A stretch of DNA of 64,000 nucleotides from Cysteiniphilum litorale (GTDB lineage: Bacteria > Pseudomonadota > Gammaproteobacteria > Francisellales > Francisellaceae): contig NZ_QLIQ01000012.1 in the NCBI RefSeq assembly GCF_003428165.1, forward strand, positions 1-64,000, written 5' to 3'. Position 1 is the first letter of the stretch. Each line of letters opens with the position of its first letter. The position numbers and the translations under genes are program-made. This document shows, piece by piece, positions 49,329-57,829 of the stretch. Under the pieces are notes generated by a model that was given only the letters and a program-made list of their open reading frames with translations, had not been told where the DNA came from and searched no databases.

Positions 49329-51536
49329 TTACGCAATCACACGCGTGACATTCTCAACATAAGCTGTTGAACTCATCTTCTTAGCCAACGTATCCAAGGT
49401 TTGCATATCCATCAAAATCAAGCTTAGTTTGATCGTTTTATGTTTATCTGAGTGCGAAGGCTGTAATGCCGCAATCGTTATCTTTTCAATTGTTAAAATA
49501 CTGGTTACTTCGTGTACTGCCTTTTCAACATCACTACAAATCAACAATAAATCAACTTGATAACGCCTTAGGTCCTTTTTGCCCCACTGCACATCAAGCA
49601 CACGCTCAGGCGAGCTTAAACTTAAACGTAAAAAATTAGGGCACACCGCTCTATGCACTGTCACACCTCGCCCATGCGTTAGATAACCAACAATATCATC
49701 ACCTTGCACTGGTTTGCAGCATCCCGCCATATGTGACAATAAATTATCAACACCATAAATCGTTAAATCCGTTTTGCGTGCATTGTCTTTTAAGCTTTGC
49801 GTAACATTGACACTTTTAATCGCTACTTCTTCGACCGTTGGCTTTTCAATAAGCTTGTAATGCTCAACAATATAATTAACCACCTGATTAAAACGCAGAG
49901 ATCCCGTTTCAATACCCGCATACAACGTTTCCTCATCTGCCATATTAAAATGTGAAGCAACTTCAGCATAATCAATGGACTTTAAGCGATGATGCTTTAA
50001 CTCATCCAAAAGACGCTCGCGACCTAATGCGGCATTCTGCTCTTTATTAAGCTGCTTAAACCACCGTGCGACGCGTGCGCGAATTTTCGCTGAATGAATA
50101 AAGCCGCTACCAGCATTTGACCAATCCAAGCTAGGACTTGGTTCCTTGTGAGTGAGAATCTCAACCTTATCCCCTGTACTAAGTTTCGTTGTCAACGGCA
50201 CAATCTTGCCATTGATTTTAGCCCCCTTGGTGCGATGCCCAATCATCGTATGCACCATATAGGCGAAATCAAGGACAGTCGATCCTAACTCAAGATCAAT
50301 CACATCACCATTAGGAGTGAATACATACACCCGATTTCCGGCAAGCTCTTTTTTAAGCTCATCGCTTTTTAACTCATCAGCAAGCTCAGTCTCCCAGTCA
50401 AGTAACGATCGCAACCAATTAACACGCGCCTCGTAACTTGGGTCATGCTTAACACCTTCTTTATAGCGCCAATGTGCTGCCACCCCCATCTCGGATTCAT
50501 TATGCATTTGCTGTGTTCTAATTTGAATCTCGAGCGTTAAGTGCTCAGGCCCATAGACAACCGTATGTACTGAACGGTAACCATTAGGCTTAGGTGTGGC
50601 AATATAATCAGCAAATTCACTGGCAATTGGTTCCCACAACTGATTAACAATACTCAAAGCACGATAACATTCATCAACCGAATCAACCAAAACACGCATC
50701 GCTCGAATATCATATAGCTCATCAAGATTACGCTCTTTTTTGCGTAGCTTGCGCCATATGCTATAAATGTGCTTGACCCGACCAGATAGCTCAAAATGGA
50801 TATTTTCTTTCTTAAGCTCAGTCGCAAGCATCTCCATCGCATCATGAATATAAGCCTCACGCTGCAAGCGTTTCTTTTTTAATCCTCTGGCGATTTTCTT
50901 ATATTCAACAGGATATAAACAGGCAAAAGCACGATCCTCAAGCTCCCATTTTGTCTTTGACAAGCCCAAACGATTTGCCAATGGTGCGTATATCTCAAGG
51001 ATTTCCTTAGCAATTGTCTGCTTATAACTTTCCGTCCAGTTCTTAACCGCACGCATCGTGCATACTCGATCTGCCAACTTAACCAACACGATGCGTACAT
51101 CTTCAACGATGGTTAATAGCATCTTACGAAAGGTATCAATTTGCGCCTGATTAGGTTTATCATTTTGCAATGCTCTGACTGCCGACATGGCTGTTGCACC
51201 ATCAAGAATCTTCAACACCGCTTCACCACAAGCTTCAAGTACAAGCTCAGGCTGGATTTTTTGATTATAATGAAGCTCAAACAGCAATGCGGCAGCGACG
51301 GATTCCTCATCCGCCTGCAAATCAAAAAGCACTGCCGCCATTTCAACACCATAACCAAAACAAGTGCCACCATGCACCGAAGGCTCGTCAACACCGTATT
51401 GCGCTAAAATATCAATTGCACCGGCAATCGTTGCTAATCGTTGTTTTGGATAAAAGTCTTCTAATAAAGGTAACCATTTTTGAAAATCAATCAACCCTTC
51501 ATCGGTTAAGGCATATTTGTCCGTTACTTGCACCAT
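49329..51536 (-). CDS. relA: GTP pyrophosphokinase RelA
   Basis: A 735-residue ribosome-associated (p)ppGpp synthetase. In the hydrolase-like region, the HD residues of SpoT are replaced (LLFELHYN, about 85-91), so hydrolysis is not expected. The synthetase domain is intact (VKHIYSIWRKLRKKE, LYDIRAMRVLV, TPKPNGYRSVHTVV, EIQIRTQQMH). TGS (VYVFTPNGDVIDLELGSTVLDFAYMVH) and C-terminal zinc-finger/ACT domains (HMAGCCKPVQGDDIVGYLTHGRG) follow. The degenerate HD site identifies RelA and not SpoT. Confidence 0.95.
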   Translation of the reverse strand: MVQVTDKYALTDEGLIDFQKWLPLLEDFYPKQRLATIAGAIDILAQYGVDEPSVHGGTCFGYGVEMAAVLFDLQADEESVAAALLFELHYNQKIQPELVLEACGEAVLKILDGATAMSAVRALQNDKPNQAQIDTFRKMLLTIVEDVRIVLVKLADRVCTMRAVKNWTESYKQTIAKEILEIYAPLANRLGLSKTKWELEDRAFACLYPVEYKKIARGLKKKRLQREAYIHDAMEMLATELKKENIHFELSGRVKHIYSIWRKLRKKERNLDELYDIRAMRVLVDSVDECYRALSIVNQLWEPIASEFADYIATPKPNGYRSVHTVVYGPEHLTLEIQIRTQQMHNESEMGVAAHWRYKEGVKHDPSYEARVNWLRSLLDWETELADELKSDELKKELAGNRVYVFTPNGDVIDLELGSTVLDFAYMVHTMIGHRTKGAKINGKIVPLTTKLSTGDKVEILTHKEPSPSLDWSNAGSGFIHSAKIRARVARWFKQLNKEQNAALGRERLLDELKHHRLKSIDYAEVASHFNMADEETLYAGIETGSLRFNQVVNYIVEHYKLIEKPTVEEVAIKSVNVTQSLKDNARKTDLTIYGVDNLLSHMAGCCKPVQGDDIVGYLTHGRGVTVHRAVCPNFLRLSLSSPERVLDVQWGKKDLRRYQVDLLLICSDVEKAVHEVTSILTIEKITIAALQPSHSDKHKTIKLSLILMDMQTLDTLAKKMSSTAYVENVTRVIA

Positions 51537-51721
51537 TGTTATCTATCCAAAAATCATCTTAAAAAATCTAAAGTCCACACTTAGAATTCAAGCATGCACA
51601 ATCAATAAAATCTGTATTTAAGGATAACGAAAATCAGTGAAAAACCCTAGTGAAAGTATGATAAATATCAAACATCTTGCATTAGGTAAAAAAAGCAAAA
51701 AATGCAAAAACAGGTGAAAAA

Positions 51722-52116
51722 TACTAAGTCAATCGATAAGCCGGGTTCTGTCGTGGACAGTCATTTATCTAGGCATTATGTCACCATAATGCTCAAGCAG
51801 CCTACCCGGTTGCAGCGCGAGCCACACTATTACAACCCTATTTGGCCTTGCTTCAGATGGGGTTTACCATGCCACTTTTGTTACCAAAAGCGCGGTGCGC
51901 TCTTACCACACCGTTTCACCCTTACCTATATAACAATACAGGCGGTCTATTCTCTGTTGCACTTTCCGTAAGCTTACGCCTCCCAGGCGTTACCTGGCAT
52001 CTTGCTCTTTGAAGCCCGGACTTTCCTCGTCCTACCACTTTTGGCAACTCTAGGCTTTTTCTTTATAAAAACTCTGATTTGCCAAAAGTGGTAAGACGCG
52101 ACTGTCTGATCAACTT
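51722..52116 (-). ncRNA. rnpB: RNase P RNA (type A)
   Basis: The catalytic RNA of RNase P, about 395 bases. On the minus strand the 5' end AAGTTGATCAGACAGTCGC pairs with the 3' GATTGACTT to form P1. GAGGAAAGTCCGGGCT, GCCAGGTAACGCCTGG, GGGTGAAA, GGTAAGAGCGCACCG and the 3' GACAGAACCCGGCTTAT are universal blocks. The P3 helix is unusual: perfect 15-base arms (52033-52047 and 52079-52093) with a 31-base AT-rich loop. End points are estimated to within a few bases. Confidence 0.96.
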
Positions 52117-52126
52117 AGCGGGCAGA

Positions 52127-52156
52127 ATTATATACTTAACTGACGACGAATGGCAA
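52127..52156 (-). promoter_or_regulatory. rnpB promoter overlapping the upstream gene's stop codon
   Basis: On the minus strand TTGCCA (52151-52156) and TATAAT (52127-52132) are 18 bases apart, matching the sigma-70 consensus at five and six positions. The -10 element covers the stop codon of the KfrA-like gene (52128-52130). It ends about 11 bases before the expected 5' end of the RNA. Confidence 0.8.
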
Positions 52157-52811
52157 TAATCTCTTGATCATAAGTTGTTTTCAAGCGACTAAACTCGGTT
52201 TGCAATGCTAGTAATTGCTCATTCGCCGTTTTTTGAAAGTCACGCACTTCTTGATCACAGGTCATGCGCGTATTAAGTAACTCATTTTGTGCTGTTTGAT
52301 AATGCTCTTGTGCCAACAAACGTGTACTTCTAATAATGGCTAACGCCTGAAAAAGCTTCTGGATAATCGCAGGCTCCGCCTTTAAACGCTCCGAAGTCAA
52401 TGACTCGCGCGGTGCGATTGCCTCATAAGACTCATCAGAATTACCATTACCGATAAACTGCGTTCTTGAGTAAGATTTTCTGTATTCGCTTTGCCCATGA
52501 GCAGATTGCTGTTGACGCACAGATTTTTTTGATTTAAAGCCATTCATATCCGGTCTACGCAACGAAGAAGTGCTTGCATTTCTCATATCATCAGATCTTG
52601 ATTGTGAAAATTTAGGTCTTGCATTTTTATTTTCATGCATTAATTGCGCATTTTCTTTTTGCCACTTACCAAGAAGGACCGCGATCTGTGCATGCGTGCC
52701 CTTACCTAACTCGCGACGCACATATTCAAGTGTGACTTTGCGCCCCTCACGACTTAGGCGTTCGGCAACTGCAGCAAGTTCATCATAAGTTATCTGGTTA
52801 TCTTCCGACAT
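52128..52811 (-). CDS. KfrA-like DNA-binding protein
   Basis: A 227-residue protein. Residues about 5-60 (ITYDELAAVAERLSREGRKVTLEYVRRELGKGTHAQIAVLLGKWQ) match the KfrA N-terminal DNA-binding domain of plasmid partition and replication proteins. A polar, probably disordered middle (residues 60-120) leads to a C-terminal coiled coil. KfrA homologues on chromosomes are common and of uncertain role. Its 3' end carries the rnpB promoter. The 285 bases upstream (52812-53096) are T-rich and hold no other gene that I can see. Confidence 0.75.
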   Translation of the reverse strand: MSEDNQITYDELAAVAERLSREGRKVTLEYVRRELGKGTHAQIAVLLGKWQKENAQLMHENKNARPKFSQSRSDDMRNASTSSLRRPDMNGFKSKKSVRQQQSAHGQSEYRKSYSRTQFIGNGNSDESYEAIAPRESLTSERLKAEPAIIQKLFQALAIIRSTRLLAQEHYQTAQNELLNTRMTCDQEVRDFQKTANEQLLALQTEFSRLKTTYDQEIIAIRRQLSI

Positions 52812-53096
52812 GAATTCCCTTAATTAAGATATTTCATATTTTTGTTTTTTTGTTTTTTAATTTTTTAAAATTTTTTTATTTCTTCTTACTTAGCATTTAC
52901 TTTTAAGCTTAACTCAATCTCACCAAAGGTTTCGATATTCCAATAAATAGAAACAATCCCTAAACGAGTCACCTAATAGCAAATGAAAAATGTACGCCCA
53001 TCGAATACGTACAATTTAGTTTTAGCAGAAAATCATTTTAAAGGTAAATGAAAACGGCTGAATTATGACTAAAAATATGCTTAAGCTCAAGAGAAA

Positions 53097-54317
53097 TCAT
53101 GCTAATACTGCTAAAAGACCAAGACTACTTAATATTTGCAGCACAATAATAAATGCGCCCAATAGGATCAATAATGATAAATATGCTTTACTAAGTAGTG
53201 TATTGCGCCCCTCACTATTTCTTAATGACCATGCCATGCACGCCGGCAGTATAATCAGCAAAATACAAACAAAGATGCTGGCGTAGCCTAATGCAGCCAA
53301 GAAGCCATTAACGAAAAAAACAGCAAATATCAATGGTGGCACATAGGTGATCACAAAGTTTAAAAGCTTTGCTTTAATCGATTTCTTCAAGCGATAAGCA
53401 TCTTGATTAAAGTGAAAAAGTGCTAACGTCACGCCAAGAAAAGATGTTGTGACTGCAATATTAGAAAATCCAACAATAAAGCCACTGGCTGCATGCACAT
53501 TCAGTAGATGATGATACGCCTTACCTAAATCAACACCATGTGTCATCAGATATTTAAACCCATACTCACCCAAAACAGGGACAACACCTAAAGTAACAAT
53601 AACCCATACCACATAGACGACAAATGGCACACTCGCACCAATGACAACAATGCGCTTTAACTCATGGTCATTTTTAAAATAATTACGGATCGTTGGGATC
53701 ACAATATGAAACCCAAAAGAGGTAATCAAGATAGGGAAAGCATACCACGCATAGCCAAAACCCATGCTTTGCGTGCTTAATAAACTGGTTTGCACATATG
53801 GCACGACGACCACAATAATCCCAACAAAACAAAGTGCTTTAAGGGTGAAAAACAGTTTATTTAAGTGATCAACTGCTGAGGTGCCAAAATATATAACCGC
53901 TCCCAATATCACGGTAAATAACAGCGCCCCGTAACCGCCGGAATTACTCACACCTAGTACATATTGATCGAGCAACCCACCACCCATGGCAATATAGGCC
54001 GTTGTTAATGCATATAGTAGTAATAGATAAGCCAACCAATTGACAACTTGCCCAAAACGTCCCAAAGTAGCAAACGCCATGGTATTTAGATCTGCCGTTA
54101 ATGGCTGGCGCACATTGACTTCAACGATCAACAAGGCTGTTGCTAACATAATAATCCAGTTGATAAACAGCAAGATCAACGCGCTTTTAAAACCAACTGC
54201 AGCAACAGCGTACGGAATACCGAGCATTCCCGCACCAATCGATGTACCGGCAATTAATAAAATACCCCCAAGTTTTTTCATCCTTGAAACCGTGTGCGGT
54301 GTATGATTTTCCAACAT
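53097..54317 (-). CDS. Aromatic amino acid permease, HAAAP family
   Basis: A 406-residue protein of about eleven membrane helices. LGGILLIAGTSIGAGMLGIPYAVAAVGF near the N-terminus is the hallmark of the TyrP/Mtr/TdcC family. VVNWLAYLLLLYALTTAYIAMGGGLL and FPILITSFGFHIVIPTIRNYF are further family blocks. It probably imports tyrosine or tryptophan by proton symport. A second member of the family is at 62931. Confidence 0.88.
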   Translation of the reverse strand: MLENHTPHTVSRMKKLGGILLIAGTSIGAGMLGIPYAVAAVGFKSALILLFINWIIMLATALLIVEVNVRQPLTADLNTMAFATLGRFGQVVNWLAYLLLLYALTTAYIAMGGGLLDQYVLGVSNSGGYGALLFTVILGAVIYFGTSAVDHLNKLFFTLKALCFVGIIVVVVPYVQTSLLSTQSMGFGYAWYAFPILITSFGFHIVIPTIRNYFKNDHELKRIVVIGASVPFVVYVVWVIVTLGVVPVLGEYGFKYLMTHGVDLGKAYHHLLNVHAASGFIVGFSNIAVTTSFLGVTLALFHFNQDAYRLKKSIKAKLLNFVITYVPPLIFAVFFVNGFLAALGYASIFVCILLIILPACMAWSLRNSEGRNTLLSKAYLSLLILLGAFIIVLQILSSLGLLAVLA

Positions 54318-54404
54318 ATGTTTGAATCAAAAAATTAGCGAAGCTTCATCTTATCATCACCATTCAAACTGACAACTAGTTTTCTTGTATAGTTTCGTAA
54401 TTCT

Positions 54405-55418
54405 CTATAGATTAAGGGGTGCTCTTGGCTTCACATTGATTACCATATCCTGATCAACAAAGCCATTTGCCAAGCGATAAGCACCCGCTATGGCAATCAT
54501 TGCACCATTGTCTGTGCAATACGCCAAAGGCGGATAGTAAACTTGCCAGCGATTTTTGAGTGCTAACTCACTAAGTGCTGATCGCAATCCTTTGTTGGCA
54601 CTAACACCACCTGAAACGACTAAATTCTTCATGCCGGTATGTTTTAATACACGCTTGCATTTAATCACAATCGTATCAATCAACGCCTCTTGAAAAGCGT
54701 AAGCAATGTCCGCTTTAATTTGCCCGCTTTGATCCTCTTGCGCCTGCCAAGTATTTAACACAGCTGTTTTCAAGCCACTAAAACTAAAATCAAACCCAGG
54801 ACGATCACACATCGGACGCGGGAAAGTAAAAACACCTGCTCGCCCTTGTTCAGCAAGGCTTGCCAAATGTGGGCCACCAGGATAAGGCAATCCCAATAAT
54901 TTAGCCGTTTTATCAAAGGCTTCACCTGCAGCATCATCAATCGATTCACCTAATAGTTCATATTGCCCAAAGCTTTTAACCGCTATTAACTGGGTGTGCC
55001 CACCTGAAACCAATAATGCCACATAAGGGTACTCAGGCTTAGCCTCTTCACTCAATAACGGTGCCAACAAGTGCCCTTCCAAGTGATGAATCGCAATTGC
55101 AGGAATATCAAGCATATAGCTTAGTGTTTTAGCAAACGTTGCGCCAACCATTAGCGCACCAACTAGCCCTGGCATTGCCGTGTAAGCAATGGTATCGATA
55201 TCCTCAAGTGTCAGTCCTGCATGCGCTAATGCTTCTTTAGTTAGTGGAATGAGTTTAGCTACATGATCACGCGAAGCAAGCTCAGGTACCACCCCACCAT
55301 ATTGCGCATGCAAATCAATCTGGCTGAACAATGCATTGGCAAGAAGTTTGTGTTTCAAGCCATCATAAATGGCAATGCCCGTTTCATCACATGATGTTTC
55401 AATGCCAAGGACAATCAT
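54405..55418 (-). CDS. tsaD: tRNA threonylcarbamoyl transferase TsaD
   Basis: Transfers the threonylcarbamoyl group to A37 of ANN-decoding tRNAs, with TsaB and TsaE. At 337 residues it is standard. The metal histidines lie in [25 protein letters not shown] at the N-terminus, [14 protein letters not shown] and [13 protein letters not shown] are ASKHA motifs. Its ATG overlaps the stop of the upstream LapA-like gene. Confidence 0.97.
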   Translation of the reverse strand: MIVLGIETSCDETGIAIYDGLKHKLLANALFSQIDLHAQYGGVVPELASRDHVAKLIPLTKEALAHAGLTLEDIDTIAYTAMPGLVGALMVGATFAKTLSYMLDIPAIAIHHLEGHLLAPLLSEEAKPEYPYVALLVSGGHTQLIAVKSFGQYELLGESIDDAAGEAFDKTAKLLGLPYPGGPHLASLAEQGRAGVFTFPRPMCDRPGFDFSFSGLKTAVLNTWQAQEDQSGQIKADIAYAFQEALIDTIVIKCKRVLKHTGMKNLVVSGGVSANKGLRSALSELALKNRWQVYYPPLAYCTDNGAMIAIAGAYRLANGFVDQDMVINVKPRAPLNL

Positions 55419-55639
55419 TCCTTGATTGCCTTATCACGCAGTTTTCTTTTGCGTGACAGTAACATCAAAACCATACCGATAACAAGCCCCAAGACAAAAA
55501 CCACCAACAGTAGCAATATCAACGGCAAATGAAACGTCCCAATCAAATAATTAAAGGTCACTTCCTGTGCATTCAATACTGCCAATGCCGCAACTAAAAC
55601 AAATATAATCACTAAGATTATGTATCCCAACAAACGCAT
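55415..55639 (-). CDS. LapA-like (DUF1049) membrane protein
   Basis: A 74-residue protein with two membrane helices ([21 protein letters not shown] and [23 protein letters not shown]) separated by a short loop and ending in a basic tail ([13 protein letters not shown]). This is the LapA/YciS layout, associated with lipopolysaccharide assembly. I begin at the second of two adjacent ATGs (55639), five bases after GGAG; a longer frame to 55792 would overlap the chloride channel gene. The stop overlaps the tsaD start. Confidence 0.75.
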   Translation of the reverse strand: MRLLGYIILVIIFVLVAALAVLNAQEVTFNYLIGTFHLPLILLLLVVFVLGLVIGMVLMLLSRKRKLRDKAIKE

Positions 55640-55699
55640 CATATCTCCTATAGCATATATACCCGTCACGTCATGCTGTGCATGATAGTATATCTTTAT

Positions 55700-55723
55700 G
55701 GGCGTATGCAATACGCCCCTACA
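55700..55723. repeat. Palindromic repeat family C, copy 3
   Basis: GGGCGTATGCAATACGCCCC followed by TACA, as at 23698. It overlaps the end of the ClC gene and supplies that gene's stop codon (TAG at 55719-55721). It lies between clcA and the LapA-like gene, 61 bases from the latter's ATG. Confidence 0.78.
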
Positions 55724-57092
55724 AACTTCTGTTTTTACGCTTTTTGTCCTTTTTAAATGACAGATAAAATCTTTTACGTTTTGCCAATACAAGCGTTCGA
55801 CTTAACAGCGTAGTATAAATAGGGCTTCCCCCCATAAAAATTGCAGCAATCGTTGCACTAAAACACGTAACAATCAATGGCAAAATCAACGCATAATTCA
55901 TCGTCATCTCAACAACAAGTACGATCCCTGTCAATGGCGCGCTAACCGTCGCGGTGAAAAGTGCACTCATGCCAGCAACAGCAAAAACTTGTGGATTGGT
56001 TATAAGATCCGGAAAAAGCGCATGCGCGACAATGCCGAAAAACATACCAAAAATCGTTCCCAATGCCAACATTGGAGCAAATATCCCACCAGGCACACCC
56101 GTGCCATAGCTAACCAAGGTTGTGACAAAGCGCAAAATAAATAAAGCAATTAAGGCTGACAAAGCAATCTCACCGTGCAATGCATCGGGCATCACTTTAT
56201 AACCACCGCCAACCACATGCGGCAAAAAGACAATGAGCAAACCCGTTGCCGTACCAATGAGAATGATCCACTTCCAAAAATCAAAGCCTGAACGCTTAGC
56301 AAAAAAATTCAATGAATGCACTAGATATTTATTAAACAACACACCCAACGCGCCAAAAATTGCACCAAAAACGACAAAAAGCCATAAACTTGACAACGGT
56401 GGCGCATTGTATGCCGTCATATCGATGTCCATCATTTGGCGAATATTATACCCTCCAGTTTGCAACAATGCTTCAAGCAAAATATCGGCAACAACACAGG
56501 CAACAATCACCGTTTGCAAAGATTGAAAGCTGTATTTGAATTGCCGACGCATTTCTTCAATTACAAACAAGATCCCTGCTAAAGGGGCATTAAATGCTGT
56601 TGCCAGACCAGCGCCTGCACCTGCTGCGATAAGCACATGCGCATAATCATTATTCAATCTAAAGACACTTTTAACCAACTGACCAATCGCACCACCCATT
56701 TGAATGGTGGGACCTTCTCTCCCTAAAACAAGACCACTTGATAAAGACATCACCCCACCGATAAACTTCGCTGGCAACACACGCCACCATCGAAGCTCGC
56801 GCACACCTTCAAGTGCCCCTTCAATTTCCTGAACACCACTACCTGAAGCCTCAGGCACCATGTGTCTGACAATAACTAATGATAAGATCAAAAACACACT
56901 GGAGAAGAACATGCTAAATAGGCACAGCAAAAACAGATTGTCTTGTAGCGCAGTAAAAGCTGCTTGCTGCCCTGCCAATATCCAATGGATACATAACTGA
57001 AAAAGTGCGCCAAGACTTCCCACTAACACACCGACAATGCCGCCATAAACGGTTGATCGTAATACATCCTTTGGGTAATGAACTTTATTCAT
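55719..57092 (-). CDS. ClC-family chloride channel/antiporter
   Basis: A 457-residue polytopic ClC protein. Conserved chloride-site loops are GSGVQEIE, GREGPTIQMG (with the gating glutamate) and GVPGGIFAPMLALG. VIEEM carries the second, proton-path glutamate of antiporters, so an H+/Cl- exchanger is more likely than a simple channel. There is no CBS domain. The C-terminal tail is very basic (KRKRFYLSFKKDKKRKNRSL), and its stop codon comes from a family C repeat. Confidence 0.9.
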   Translation of the reverse strand: MNKVHYPKDVLRSTVYGGIVGVLVGSLGALFQLCIHWILAGQQAAFTALQDNLFLLCLFSMFFSSVFLILSLVIVRHMVPEASGSGVQEIEGALEGVRELRWWRVLPAKFIGGVMSLSSGLVLGREGPTIQMGGAIGQLVKSVFRLNNDYAHVLIAAGAGAGLATAFNAPLAGILFVIEEMRRQFKYSFQSLQTVIVACVVADILLEALLQTGGYNIRQMMDIDMTAYNAPPLSSLWLFVVFGAIFGALGVLFNKYLVHSLNFFAKRSGFDFWKWIILIGTATGLLIVFLPHVVGGGYKVMPDALHGEIALSALIALFILRFVTTLVSYGTGVPGGIFAPMLALGTIFGMFFGIVAHALFPDLITNPQVFAVAGMSALFTATVSAPLTGIVLVVEMTMNYALILPLIVTCFSATIAAIFMGGSPIYTTLLSRTLVLAKRKRFYLSFKKDKKRKNRSL

Positions 57093-57236
57093 CCTCGTCC
57101 TTAAAATGATTTCATTTTTCTATATCCTAGGCGTTAGCATAGAAACTCTTTAAGATTATTACAAGCATTCGACAATTTAACTTTCATTCACAGTGACCTT
57201 TTGCTAAAATACCGCTGTTTTTGCTCGATAATTTTA

Positions 57237-57829
57237 TAGCGCAATAACAAACGACAATTTGATATGGATTTTGACGATTGTACATCGACTGGGAGAAGTC
57301 AATTGCGTTAGCGCAATTAGCCAATGACTCATTCATCTACATGACGCTTTGAAGTCCAGCTACACATAGCGTATTGACCTTTGGGTCTTTGTTATGTGTT
57401 TTTAAGAGAAAGCATAAAATATGCAAAACAGATTTAGATGATTAATAACTGCGGTTACCTAAAACAACTGCAAGCGATCTTGGAGCGTCTGCTCACAAGA
57501 GTTGCACACATTAAACGTTAAATCACACAAAGGTATTAGGACAAGGTTTAAGTGTCCTTAATTTGTGTAAGCACTTATGACAAAGAGCATAAGTGACCAT
57601 AGCAGAATATTTGCGTTTTTGGTCATATAGGCGCAAACGCAAGATAAGAAAACTATAGGAATCACAAAAAAGATGATTGTTTTTATAACAATAATAACAA
57701 TAACAGCGTGCTTTTATTGGGCTTTAACTAGCCAAGCATGCGCTTTATTTCATGCAAACACATCATCTACACACTTAACTTCATCCTTTGTACCTTTTAA
57801 ACAACCTGAATTTAAAAGGATAACAACAC
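57237..57829 (+). promoter_or_regulatory. Long structured leader upstream of rne
   Basis: This is the main part of the 737-base gap between clcA and rne and holds no convincing protein gene. At least five stem-loops are visible. They are aattgcg/cgcaatt (57301-57318), a 42-base one (57362-57403), acacaaa/tttgtgt with an inner stem (57525-57568), cacttatg/cataagtg (57572-57595) and ttgcgttt/aaacgcaa (57611-57642). E. coli rne has a 361-base structured leader through which RNase E controls its own mRNA. By analogy this region probably does the same. The transcription start is not fixed. Confidence 0.6.
57362..57403 (+). terminator. Terminator-like hairpin within the rne leader
   Basis: Arms acacata (57362-57368) and tatgtgt (57393-57399) enclose a second short stem (gacc/ggtc) and are followed by five T's. 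On the plus strand this resembles a weak terminator about 430 bases before the rne start, so it could attenuate rne or end a small leader RNA. Confidence 0.4.
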
